In this document: positions 57,030-64,000 of the stretch, one piece after another
Position numbering within the stretch: the stretch's first letter is position 1
Layout of the letters: every line of letters starts with the position of its first letter
Assembly: GCF_040819555.1 (NCBI RefSeq)
Contig: NZ_CP161919.1
Span: 207,705-271,704, forward strand
Reading direction: 5' to 3'
From: Nitratireductor sp. GISD-1A_MAKvit
GTDB taxonomy: Bacteria > Pseudomonadota > Alphaproteobacteria > Rhizobiales > Rhizobiaceae
DNA length: 64,000 bases
Translations under genes and position numbers: made by a program
Notes under the pieces: model-generated
What the model was told of the DNA's origin: nothing
Seen by the model: only the letters and a program-made list of their open reading frames with translations
Databases searched by the model: none

Positions 57030-58361
57030 CTATTTCAGAAGATCCGCCATGCCCTTCTCGACATTGGCAAGTGCGGTATCGAGATCCTGCTGGCCCGACC
57101 AGTAGCCGGTGAACTCCTTCGCCTGCAATTCGTAGATTGCAAGCGCGTTGGCCGAAGCCCCGCCATTCATGACATAGCCATAGGCACCGGCATATTCACC
57201 AAGCTGCACCAGATCGGGCCGCTCGTCGGCAACCGCCGAAACCGCGTCCGCCGAAAGCGCCGGCGCTCCGCCCGCGCGCGCATAGATCAGGGCCGCTTCC
57301 TCGGTCGAGAGCCATTTCAGGAACGCCTTTGCGCCCTCCTTGTTTCCGGCACTCTTGTTGAGGCCAAGCCCCAGGCCATGGATGTGCGTGGCACGGGCCT
57401 CCGGACCGGCGGGCGGCGCAATCGTCGCCGTCACCTCACCCACGGCGGGAGATTTTTCCGCACTGGTGAGGTCTCCCGCTGCCGCGTTCCACTGTACCAT
57501 GGCCGCCACCTGGCCCGCCGCATAGGCGGCATTGGCTTCGGCAAATTCGTAGGAAAGCGAATCGCGCGGCGTCGCACCGGCATCATAGAGCTTCTTGTAG
57601 AGCTCGAGCCCCTTGCGGAAGGCCTCCGAGTCCACCGTGATCTTGCCATCGGCATCCATCCAGTCGCCGCCATAAGAGCGCGCGGTGGACTGCCACACCA
57701 TGATGTTGAAGAGCAGGTTCTTCATCTGCAGCACCGTGCCATAGCGCGTCGGGCTGTCGGGGTTCACCGCCTTGGTGAAATAGAGCGCGGTGGCGGCATA
57801 GTCGTCCCAGGTCCATTCATCCGGGTTTTTCGGCTCCATCGCCGTGCCCAGATGCTCCTTGCTGATTTCCGCATAGCGCGCCTTGGCATCGTCGTCGCTC
57901 ATCAGCGCGTCGATCAGATCCGTGCGGTAATACATGAAATGCAGCGAAAGGTCGGTTGGCACGCCATACTGTTTGCCATCGAACTGCATGGTGGAAAGCA
58001 CCGCATCGCCATAAAGCGCCTGCGCTTCATCGGAAAGCTCCACCGGTTCCATGAAGGGCGCGTAGCGGCCGATCGAATAAGTGGCGAGCAGGTTCAGGTC
58101 AAATGCGTCCGAGCCTGCGGCCAGATCCGCCTGCAGCTTGTCCCAGAAACCGTCGCGGTTGAAGAACAGAAGCTCGACCTTGTTCTCCTCACTCACATCG
58201 TCCTTGGCGTTATAGGCATCGGCGGCAGCCCGCAGGGCCGTTTCTTCCGGGCCGCCCGGCCAGCCAAGCACGGTCACTTCCGCATTGGCCGCACCGGCAT
58301 AAAGGCCGGCGGCGAAGACGCTGCCCGCGAGAGCGGCTGCAAATCGTGCAACAGGTTTCAT
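57030..58361 (-). CDS. ABC transporter solute-binding protein of the amino-sugar operon
   Basis: A 443-residue periplasmic protein with signal peptide MKPVARFAAALAGSVFAAGLY to ANA (about residue 27). The mature start EVTVLGWPGGPEETALRAAAD is followed by FDLNLLATYSIGRYAPFMEP and the later QVAAMVQWNAAAGDL, a CUT1 binding protein. The sugar is inferred from its place directly after nanK, 14 bp downstream, and before two permeases. Confidence 0.88.
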   Translation of the reverse strand: MKPVARFAAALAGSVFAAGLYAGAANAEVTVLGWPGGPEETALRAAADAYNAKDDVSEENKVELLFFNRDGFWDKLQADLAAGSDAFDLNLLATYSIGRYAPFMEPVELSDEAQALYGDAVLSTMQFDGKQYGVPTDLSLHFMYYRTDLIDALMSDDDAKARYAEISKEHLGTAMEPKNPDEWTWDDYAATALYFTKAVNPDSPTRYGTVLQMKNLLFNIMVWQSTARSYGGDWMDADGKITVDSEAFRKGLELYKKLYDAGATPRDSLSYEFAEANAAYAAGQVAAMVQWNAAAGDLTSAEKSPAVGEVTATIAPPAGPEARATHIHGLGLGLNKSAGNKEGAKAFLKWLSTEEAALIYARAGGAPALSADAVSAVADERPDLVQLGEYAGAYGYVMNGGASANALAIYELQAKEFTGYWSGQQDLDTALANVEKGMADLLK

Positions 58362-58375
58362 GATCGTTCTCCCAT

Positions 58376-59245
58376 TTATTGGTTTGTCTGGTTCTGGGTC
58401 ATGGTTTCATGTGCAAGGTCGGCGATCCCCACCACGCCGGCCTTGTCGCCGAGCCTCGCCGGCACAAGCCGGGGCCTCAGCCTTTCGGGCACATCCTGAA
58501 GATGCGCCTCGATGCGCGCCCGGTAGCCCGGCGCCAGCCCGATGCCCCCGCCGATCACGATACGCGACGGGTCGAAGGTCAGTTTGATGTTGCGGCACAG
58601 TATGGCCGCGCGCCGCGCCGAAAGATCGAGGATCGCTTCAGCCCAGCCTTCACCCCGGGCTGCCGCCTCGAAAACCTCGCGCGCGCTCGCTCCCGGCATA
58701 TGCGGTGTTGCCGCAGCGGCGATGAAGTTGCCCGAGACGTGGTCTTCAAGCGCGCCTTCGAAATCCTGTCCGAGTGTGAGGCCGAAATGGCCGGCGAGCC
58801 CGGTCCGCAGCTTGCCGTCCAGAACGATGCCGCCACCAATGCCGGTGGAAATCGTCAAAAAAACGAGATCGCCCTCACCATCGCCGAAGCGATATTCGCC
58901 CCAGGCGGCGGCCTGTGCATCATTGGCGGCAATGGCCGGCTTTTCTGAAAGACCCATCACCGTCTTCAACAGTGGAAACCGGTCTGGAATGTCGAGCGTC
59001 CTGCGGTTGAGCGGCGACCAGAGCCCGTCATCGACAATACCCGTCACCGCCACGCCAACACTCTCGTAGGCCCCCCGCCAGTGCGCGATTTCGGCAAACA
59101 GCGCCTCCAGCCATTCGGCCGGGCTGCCCTTTCCTTTCGGGGTGGGCAGGGTCACACTGTCGGCAACGGTCTTGCCACACACAAGGGCGGCGAGCATTTT
59201 CGTCCCGCCGATATCGAGTGCAAGAACCGCCTCCGCTCCGCTCAT
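58376..59245 (-). CDS. nanK: N-acetylmannosamine kinase (ROK family)
   Basis: A 289-residue ROK kinase. VLALDIGGTKMLAALV is the phosphate-binding N-terminus, TISTGIGGGIVLDGKL the central ATP site, and IVIGGGIGLAPGYRARIE the C-terminal adenosine region. The CxCGxxGCxE zinc motif of many ROK proteins is not seen, as in other NanK-like kinases. It phosphorylates N-acetylmannosamine for the epimerase encoded just upstream, with a 4-bp overlap (59242-59245). Confidence 0.82.
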   Translation of the reverse strand: MSGAEAVLALDIGGTKMLAALVCGKTVADSVTLPTPKGKGSPAEWLEALFAEIAHWRGAYESVGVAVTGIVDDGLWSPLNRRTLDIPDRFPLLKTVMGLSEKPAIAANDAQAAAWGEYRFGDGEGDLVFLTISTGIGGGIVLDGKLRTGLAGHFGLTLGQDFEGALEDHVSGNFIAAAATPHMPGASAREVFEAAARGEGWAEAILDLSARRAAILCRNIKLTFDPSRIVIGGGIGLAPGYRARIEAHLQDVPERLRPRLVPARLGDKAGVVGIADLAHETMTQNQTNQ

Positions 59246-59925
59246 GCGCGCACTCCCGAAGCGTCGTCCATCTCTTCACGAAACCAGGAGGTGATGTGCT
59301 CTGGCCGCGTGATCGCCGAGCCGACCACCACCAGCCGCGCGCCGGCCTGGAGTGCGGCGCTCGCATGGTGCGGCTGGCGAATGCAGCCTTCCGCCACCAC
59401 TTGCGGCGTCAGCGCGCGCATGGCGCGGATCAGTTCCAGGTCGGGTTCCGTCGGTTCCGGCCCGCCCGTATAGCCCGAAAGTGTGGAGCCGACCATTTCG
59501 GCACCTTCGTCCAGAGCCTGCCGCGCATCGGAAATGACGGAGCAGTCGGCCATGGCGATCTTGCCGGCTGCATGAATGCGGTTCACGAGTGCAGCCGTTG
59601 GCACCGGGCGTTCACGCTGTGTCGCGTCATAGGCGATGACATCCGCCCCCGCCGCCGCCAGCGCTTCCACATCCTCGATCCATGGCGTGATGCGCACGGG
59701 CGAGGTGTCGAGATCCCGTTTCACCAGCCCGATGATGGGCGCGTCGGTCGCCGCCCGCACGGCCTTCACATAAGGGGCAGACTCGATCCGCAGCCCCTGA
59801 GCGCCGCCGGCAAGCGCGGCCAGCGCGAAGGCAACGACGATCGGTGCCGCATCCATCGGCCCGCCGGTCACCGGCTGGCAGGAAACGATCAGACCGTTCT
59901 CAAGCGACTGGATGCTGTTTGTCAC
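59242..59925 (-). CDS. nanE: N-acetylmannosamine-6-phosphate 2-epimerase
   Basis: A 227-residue TIM-barrel protein. The NanE start NGLIVSCQPVTGGPMD is clear, with later IIGLVKRDL, ADVIAYDATQRERP and VVAEGCIRQP holding the catalytic Lys, Asp and Glu. It converts N-acetylmannosamine-6-phosphate to N-acetylglucosamine-6-phosphate. GTG 59925 with GGGGGAG five bases upstream is preferred over an upstream ATG at 59955. No sialate lyase (nanA) is present, so the pathway probably starts from N-acetylmannosamine. Confidence 0.9.
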   Translation of the reverse strand: MTNSIQSLENGLIVSCQPVTGGPMDAAPIVVAFALAALAGGAQGLRIESAPYVKAVRAATDAPIIGLVKRDLDTSPVRITPWIEDVEALAAAGADVIAYDATQRERPVPTAALVNRIHAAGKIAMADCSVISDARQALDEGAEMVGSTLSGYTGGPEPTEPDLELIRAMRALTPQVVAEGCIRQPHHASAALQAGARLVVVGSAITRPEHITSWFREEMDDASGVRA

Positions 59926-59979
59926 GCTGTCTCCCCCATTCGAGGAGAGCATCATAGGCAGATCAAATACCAGAGTACA

Positions 59980-59996
59980 ACCAGTTTTAAACTGGT
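59980..59996. promoter_or_regulatory. GntR operator before nanE
   Basis: ACCAGTTTTAAACTGGT is a 17-bp palindrome between the regulator stop (59998) and nanE. The sequence from AACTGGTATTATC recurs at 60807-60819, upstream of the regulator itself, marking both as sites for the same protein. Confidence 0.65.
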
Positions 59997-59997
59997 A

Positions 59998-60747
59998 TTA
60001 TCGGTGCAACTCGATCACGAAGTCATAGACATCGCCGCGATATTTCGTCTGGGTGAACTCCACGATCTGCCCGTCCTCCAGAAAACAGCGCCGCTCCACC
60101 ACCAGCAGGCTGGTGTCTGTGGGCGCCTCGAGCAGGCGCGCCTCTTCCGGCGTGATCGGGGTTGACTGCATGCGCTGAACCGCACGCACCGGCATGGCGC
60201 CGCGCGCCTCCAGCGCCTGATAAAGCGATGCTCCAACCGCCGTGGGCCTGGGCAGAAACCGCACGGGCAGCGCGGCGGTCTCGATGGCGATGGGCAGGTC
60301 GTCGGCGGTGCGGATGCGCTTCAGCCGCGCAATCTCCTCAGCCCCCGAGATGCCGAGCGCCATCATTTCCGCTGGCGAAGGTCGCGCGGTTTCCTTGGAA
60401 ATCCAGATGCAGCCGGGCTCCAGCCCGCGCGAGCGCATGTCTTCTGAAAAGCTGGTCATGGTGGAGAGCGATTTCTCCAGCCGCGAGGAGACCACGGTCT
60501 TCGCCCCGTGCCGCCGATGCACAAGCCCCTCCCGCTCCAGGTCCTCGATGGCGCGGCGTATGGTGACGCGCGACATGGAAAGCGCGGAGCACAGGGTCCG
60601 CTCGCTGGGGATCACCGCGCCGCGTTTCAGCCGCGAGGATTGAATGGCTTCCGCCAGCGCCATCTCGACCCTTCGATAGAGCGGTTCGGCGCTGTTGCCG
60701 CGCGCGATGTGCCCGCGCATGAAGTCGAGAAGTGCCGCTTCTTCCAT
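59998..60747 (-). CDS. GntR-family regulator, HutC/UTRA type, of the amino-sugar operon
   Basis: A 249-residue regulator. A GntR winged helix spans residues about 20-85 (AEAIQSSRLKRGAVIPSERTL then MSRVTIRRAIEDLEREGLVH, the first quoted in part), and a UTRA effector domain makes up the rest (FSEDMRSRGLEPGCIW; VVERRCFLEDGQIVEFTQT). UTRA proteins sense sugar phosphates such as GlcNAc-6-P. It starts the nan operon and has matching operators before itself and before nanE. Confidence 0.88.
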   Translation of the reverse strand: MEEAALLDFMRGHIARGNSAEPLYRRVEMALAEAIQSSRLKRGAVIPSERTLCSALSMSRVTIRRAIEDLEREGLVHRRHGAKTVVSSRLEKSLSTMTSFSEDMRSRGLEPGCIWISKETARPSPAEMMALGISGAEEIARLKRIRTADDLPIAIETAALPVRFLPRPTAVGASLYQALEARGAMPVRAVQRMQSTPITPEEARLLEAPTDTSLLVVERRCFLEDGQIVEFTQTKYRGDVYDFVIELHR

Positions 60748-60797
60748 CCTGTGATCCTCTGCCTGACCTTGCCGCGCCCATCATGGCAAATTTTTCA

Positions 60798-60813
60798 CAG
60801 GTTTTGAACTGGT
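60798..60813. promoter_or_regulatory. GntR operator before the nan regulator gene
   Basis: CAGGTTTTGAACTGGT matches the nanE-proximal operator core at 13 of 16 positions and continues identically into ATTATC. It lies about 50 bp upstream of the regulator start. Confidence 0.55.
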
Positions 60814-60911
60814 ATTATCCGCTCCGTCCCCGCCGTCGTCTTTCCGGTCGCCGGGATGGCGCGCCAGTGCTCTGCCAACACACGTCCACAGATCCGGTCA
60901 GAGGGGAGGAA

Positions 60912-61796
60912 TTACCGGCTCGCAAGCACATCCGCCACAGCAGCGCCGATCTCTTTCAGGGCCGCATTGCGTGTCTTGAACGTCACGCCCGCATCGGAAA
61001 TGAAGATCGAGACCAGAAAGGGTGCGCGCCCGGGCGGTGTCACCATGGCAATGAGGTTGCGCGTGTGGCTCCCCGCGCCCGACTTGTCCGAGACGGCCCA
61101 GTCCTTCGGCAGATCGGCGCGCATCAGGTCACCGGTCACGCCGCCATGGCTCATCCATTCGATGAACTGCGCGCGCGAAGCGGGTTTGAGCACTTCGCCC
61201 AGCAGCAGTGTCTTCCAGGTCTCGGTTATCGCCTTCGGCGTTGTGGTGTCGCGCGGATCGCCGGGTGCGAAAGTGTTGAGTTCGGGCTCCAGCCGGTCGA
61301 GGCGGGTGGTGGGGTCACCTGCTTCCCTTAAAAAAGCGGTGACAGTCGCCGGGCCGCCCAGTCGGTTGAATAGAAGGTTCGCGGCGCCATTGTCGCTCAT
61401 GTCCAGCGTTGCGAGGCAGAGCCTGCCGATCGAAAGGGAGCCGCCGATATGCTCCCGGGTGACCGGAGAATGCGAAATGATATCGGATTTCCGGATCGGC
61501 AGGCTTTCATCGAGCGACAGCGATCCTTCATCCGCCCGTGCAAGCACGCTGCCACAGATCAGCGCCTTCACGGTGCTGTTCATCAGGAACCTTTCGTCCG
61601 CCCGGTGGCTCCAGCTCCAGCCGGTCCCGGTCTCACGGATCATGATCCCAACCCTTGCGCCCAGCGTGCCCTCCACGCGCGCCACCGTTTCGGAAAGCGT
61701 TGCCTCGCTGTCACTTGCGCCGGCGGACCCCAGAAGGGCCAGGCCGAGAACCAGCCCCGCTGCGAGCCGCGAAAATACCGGGTCGGAAAATCTCAT
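60912..61796 (-). CDS. bla: Class A beta-lactamase
   Basis: A 294-residue serine beta-lactamase with signal peptide (MRFSDPVFSRLAAGLVLGLA to SAGA). The active-site motifs are MNSTVKAL (S70-x-x-K73), MSDNGAANL (S130-D-N), RLEPELNT (E166-x-x-L-N) and DKSGAGSH (K234-S-G). All catalytic residues are present, so hydrolysis of penicillins is expected, but the spectrum cannot be predicted from this. No ampR-like regulator is adjacent. It looks like an intrinsic chromosomal gene rather than an acquired one, as no mobile element flanks it. Confidence 0.9.
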   Translation of the reverse strand: MRFSDPVFSRLAAGLVLGLALLGSAGASDSEATLSETVARVEGTLGARVGIMIRETGTGWSWSHRADERFLMNSTVKALICGSVLARADEGSLSLDESLPIRKSDIISHSPVTREHIGGSLSIGRLCLATLDMSDNGAANLLFNRLGGPATVTAFLREAGDPTTRLDRLEPELNTFAPGDPRDTTTPKAITETWKTLLLGEVLKPASRAQFIEWMSHGGVTGDLMRADLPKDWAVSDKSGAGSHTRNLIAMVTPPGRAPFLVSIFISDAGVTFKTRNAALKEIGAAVADVLASR

Positions 61797-61947
61797 GGCC
61801 TGTTGCCTGTTCGTGGAGCCGGCGGCGGGCTGCCACCGTTGCAAGACCCCTCACTGTTCCCTGAATGCGGTGAGATGATGTCAGGGAAGTACCACGCACG
61901 CGCGGCAGTCTTTCATCCAGCGCGGCCGCGTCTGCGCGGTTTCGGTT

Positions 61948-62742
61948 TCACCGCCCCTCATAGCGTGGCGTGCGGCGTTCGATCCAGGCGCCAAGCCCCT
62001 CGTGCACATCGCGCGTGGTGGCCATTCTGGCAAACTGCTCGCTCTCGATCTGCAGGCCTTCCGAAATCGTTGCATTGAGCCCGCGCGTGACCGCATGAAG
62101 GATGCGCGCACTTGCCAGCGGTGAATGACGCGTGATGCGCCCGGCCAGCTCGAATGCGGCATCGAGCAGCCTTTCATGTGGAACGACACGGTTGATGATG
62201 CCCATTTCGCATGCGCGGTCGGGACCGAAGGGGTCACCCGTCAGAAGATATTCCAGCGCACGCTTGCGGCCGGCCAGTCTCGGCAGGCGCTGGGTGCCCC
62301 CAAAAGTGGGCGGTATGCCGATATTGATCTCGGGTTTGGCAAAAAGCGCCCGCTCGCTTGCGATCGCCAGATGCGCCGCCTCGGTAATCTCGCAACCGCC
62401 GCCATAGGCAAGGCCGTTTACCGCAGCGATGACAGGTTTGGGAAAGGATTCGAGGCGGGCCGTCATAGCCTGGCCGCGCCGCACGAAGTCCCGCACTGCC
62501 ACCTCCGCCCCGTCCCTGATGCTGCTGGCAAATTCATGAATGTCGCCGCCTGCCGAAAAGGCGCGCTCCCCGGCTCCCGTCAGGATGACCGCCTGAATGC
62601 TTTCATCCGTTTCGATCTGATCCAGCAACTCGATGAGACGGTCGTTGGTCGCGTAGTTCAGGGCGTTCAGCTTTTGCGGTCTGTTCAGTGTGAGAAGCGC
62701 AACATGGCTGCGCTTTTCCAGGAGCACTGTGCTGGTGGACAT
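61948..62742 (-). CDS. Enoyl-CoA hydratase/isomerase family protein
   Basis: A 264-residue crotonase-fold protein. LTLNRPQKLNALN begins the CoA-binding strand, AFSAGGDIHEF forms the first oxyanion-hole loop, and AAVNGLAYGGGCEI the second; FAKPEINIGIPPTFGGTQRLPR holds the usual catalytic Glu region (quoted in part: PEINIGIPPTFGGTQRLP). ATG 62742 begins MSTSTVLLEKRSHVALLTL. It is divergent from a TetR regulator with a perfect operator between, so a ligand-induced acyl-CoA degradation step is likely. Confidence 0.88.
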   Translation of the reverse strand: MSTSTVLLEKRSHVALLTLNRPQKLNALNYATNDRLIELLDQIETDESIQAVILTGAGERAFSAGGDIHEFASSIRDGAEVAVRDFVRRGQAMTARLESFPKPVIAAVNGLAYGGGCEITEAAHLAIASERALFAKPEINIGIPPTFGGTQRLPRLAGRKRALEYLLTGDPFGPDRACEMGIINRVVPHERLLDAAFELAGRITRHSPLASARILHAVTRGLNATISEGLQIESEQFARMATTRDVHEGLGAWIERRTPRYEGR

Positions 62743-62807
62743 GAAAACCTCCGTTGCGCTTTGAAAAAAGCCTGCATCGGGGCTACCATCGGGTTTCACT
62801 TCATTAA

Positions 62808-62821
62808 ACTCACTAGTGAGT
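62808..62821. promoter_or_regulatory. TetR-type operator between the hydratase and TetR genes
   Basis: ACTCACTAGTGAGT is a perfect 14-bp palindrome, 9 bp before the TetR start. ACT-N-ACTAGT-N-AGT palindromes are common TetR/AcrR targets. Confidence 0.72.
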
Positions 62822-62830
62822 GTAGTTACA

Positions 62831-63403
62831 ATGCCCAGAGATGCCACAGCAACCCGGAACCGGATCGTCAAAACGGCCAGTCGGCTGTTTTATGGAAAGG
62901 GCATCCGCGCCGTCAGCATGGATGCGGTGGCCGAAAGGACGGGCGTTACCAAGAAGACGCTCTACTATCACTTTCGCAGCAAGGACGATCTCGTCACGGC
63001 CTATCTCGCCTCTCGCGACCAGCCCAATATCGACCTCTTTGCCAAATGGTATGCTCAGGCGGAAGGCCCACTCCCCGAGCGTATCCGCGCGATCTTCGAA
63101 AACATTGCCGCCGGTGCCGCAAACCGTCGCTGGAAAGGCTGCGGTTTTCTGCGAACGGCTGCCGAGCTGGTGGAGACGCCTGGTCATCCGGCGGTCAGGC
63201 AGGCTTCGCTGCACAAGAAACGGCTTGAGGCGTGGCTTGCCGAGGTGATCGCGGTGGAGCACCCCGACCAGGCTCGGCAGCTCGCCCGCCATGTCCTGCT
63301 GCTTCTCGATGGTGCGTTCTCCACCATGCTCGTTCATCACGACACGGCCTATGTCCTGAGTGCCGGAGACGCGGCGGCGGCCTTGCTTCGCCAGCCTCTC
63401 TGA
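62831..63403 (+). CDS. TetR-family transcriptional regulator
   Basis: A 190-residue regulator. The helix-turn-helix is IVKTASRLFYGKGIRAVSMD then GVTKKTLYYHFRSKDDLVTA (given in parts), followed by an all-helical effector domain with WKGCGFLRTAAELVETPGHPA. ATG 62831 directly follows the operator palindrome. It probably represses itself and the divergent enoyl-CoA hydratase gene. Confidence 0.88.
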   Translation: MPRDATATRNRIVKTASRLFYGKGIRAVSMDAVAERTGVTKKTLYYHFRSKDDLVTAYLASRDQPNIDLFAKWYAQAEGPLPERIRAIFENIAAGAANRRWKGCGFLRTAAELVETPGHPAVRQASLHKKRLEAWLAEVIAVEHPDQARQLARHVLLLLDGAFSTMLVHHDTAYVLSAGDAAAALLRQPL

Positions 63404-63572
63404 TGCTTCTCCCTATGGGTCTTTTCGAAATAGGGCCTGTGGTGAGAGGCTGATTCTGCGCGCAGCACGTCGGTTTTCATCCGCAGTTCCGTTAAAACTT
63501 GGCGTTCCATCGGGGAAAGGCAAAGCGAAAACGCGCGGGGGCCGGTTTGGGTACCGCCGGTGGCGACGCGGC

Positions 63573-63971
63573 CTAAGTGTCGGGAAGTGTGCGTGTATTC
63601 AGCGCTGTCCGACGGCTGAGCGCGTCGCCGGGAGCCTTCGTTAACCCTTTGTTAACCAAAAACTTCTTGACGGCAGAGCCGGTCTTCATGGCATTAGTAA
63701 CGGTATTGAAGGCGTTTGCCTGAAATCGGCGTAACCGAGATGCGGTACTGTTAATAGCGGTTATTTCCGGTTTGAGGCCGAGCAGCAGGTCGTTTGCTTT
63801 TTCAGCGTATCTTGGTCCCCAGCCGTAGGCCACTCGCCCAGCGGCTGCGAATCGGGTTACGTTGCGCAACGAAAACCCGTGGTCGTCATCCGGCTGCGGG
63901 AGCGAGGGTGAACATACCGCGCTGCAGTCGCCAGTGAAATGCCCCGCGTTGACAGCTGTCAACGATGGCAA
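63573..63971 (-). CDS. Uncertain ORF near the window end
   Basis: A 132-codon frame with no recognised domain and composition unlike neighbouring genes; the C-terminal half is Lys/Thr/Asn-rich (NAMKTGSAVKKFLVNKGLTKAPGD). The 597-base stretch 63404-64000 has no convincing gene. It holds two GTTAACC direct repeats (63640-63646, 63651-63657) and the palindrome at 63947-63964, so it may instead be a promoter region for a rightward gene. Recorded as possible only. Confidence 0.15.
   Translation of the reverse strand: MPSLTAVNAGHFTGDCSAVCSPSLPQPDDDHGFSLRNVTRFAAAGRVAYGWGPRYAEKANDLLLGLKPEITAINSTASRLRRFQANAFNTVTNAMKTGSAVKKFLVNKGLTKAPGDALSRRTALNTRTLPDT
63947..63964. promoter_or_regulatory. Perfect palindrome before a possible rightward gene
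   Basis: CGTTGACAGCTGTCAACG, an 18-bp perfect palindrome, ends immediately before ATG 63965. TTGACA-TGTCAA dyads are typical operators (MarR, GntR or TetR types). The gene it would control lies mostly beyond the window. Confidence 0.5.
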
Positions 63972-64000
63972 AACGAACGAACGACGAGGAGCAGCGCAGC
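63965..64000 (+). CDS. Possible start of a rightward gene, cut by the window
   Basis: ATG 63965 opens a frame reading MAKRTNDEEQRS to the window end. There is no Shine-Dalgarno sequence, since the operator-like palindrome abuts the start codon, so it may be a leaderless message or not a gene. Nothing can be said about function. Confidence 0.25.
   Translation, partial: MAKRTNDEEQRS

Overview
The window reads as a chromosomal segment of a Hyphomicrobiales (Rhizobiales) alphaproteobacterium, probably Phyllobacteriaceae/Rhizobiaceae-like. The grounds are high GC, many small-molecule ABC uptake operons, a rhizobial-type inositol operon with an RpiR-family IolR and a GGAA-N6-TTCC operator, ugp genes, an ISNCY-type transposase remnant, and Rhizobiales-type intergenic palindromes. 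No rRNA, tRNA or CRISPR array was seen.

Layout. 1-0.8 kb: transposase remnant and an ASCH protein. 1.1-2.1 kb: group III truncated haemoglobin plus an NsrR-like Rrf2 regulator. 2.1-11.7 kb: two divergent operons for one uptake/catabolic system (binding protein, two permeases, RidA and M81 metallopeptidase; opposite them SDR, ATPase, RpiR regulator, D-threonine-aldolase-like enzyme and NTF2-like protein). 11.7-15.9 kb: ugpBAEC. 16.1-18.4 kb: acyltransferase, CdsA and a CDP-alcohol phosphatidyltransferase. 18.4-26.7 kb: an inserted island. 26.8-33.4 kb: iolB, a small membrane protein, iolE, iolD, iolC, iolR. 33.6-44 kb: dipeptide-type ABC transporter with an HDAC-like amidohydrolase, a 2-hydroxyacid dehydrogenase, an M20 peptidase, a class II aldolase and a GntR regulator. 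44-49.6 kb: DUF4168 protein and an RND efflux pair with a TetR regulator. 49.6-55.1 kb: LacI regulator and a GtsABCD-like sugar transporter. 55.2-60.8 kb: nanE/nanK amino-sugar operon with a transporter that lacks its own ATPase. 60.9-64 kb: class A beta-lactamase, enoyl-CoA hydratase, TetR regulator and a poorly resolved end.

The standout is the island at about 18.94-26.66 kb. It is flanked by 37-38 bp inverted repeats of Tn3-family type (32/38 identical) with CAGGT next to both ends, contains no transposase, and has truncated marC. Its cargo is one tightly overlapping minus-strand operon. A consensus -35 promoter reads into a 28-codon peptide gene, followed at once by a perfect intrinsic terminator/attenuator. 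After that come a DUF6065-like protein, a nucleotidyltransferase-like protein, an MFS exporter, a phosphoribosyltransferase-like protein, an inositol-monophosphatase-family protein, a radical SAM enzyme with an unusual CX8CX2C cluster motif, and a thymidylate-kinase-like P-loop kinase. I infer a transposon-borne ribosomally made, modified peptide pathway (RiPP-like) with nucleotide or sugar-phosphate chemistry. I do not recognise it as a described class.

A caution about the sequence: six otherwise intact genes each carry a single extra base, and each extra base lies in a GGCC run lengthened to GGGCC/GGCCC. In every case deleting one base restores a family-typical protein. A systematic sequencing or consensus error is more likely than six independent pseudogenes. 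Those genes are annotated as CDS with an apparent frameshift. A second recurrent pattern is that each of the five solute-binding-protein genes is followed, before its permease genes, by one or more strong hairpins.
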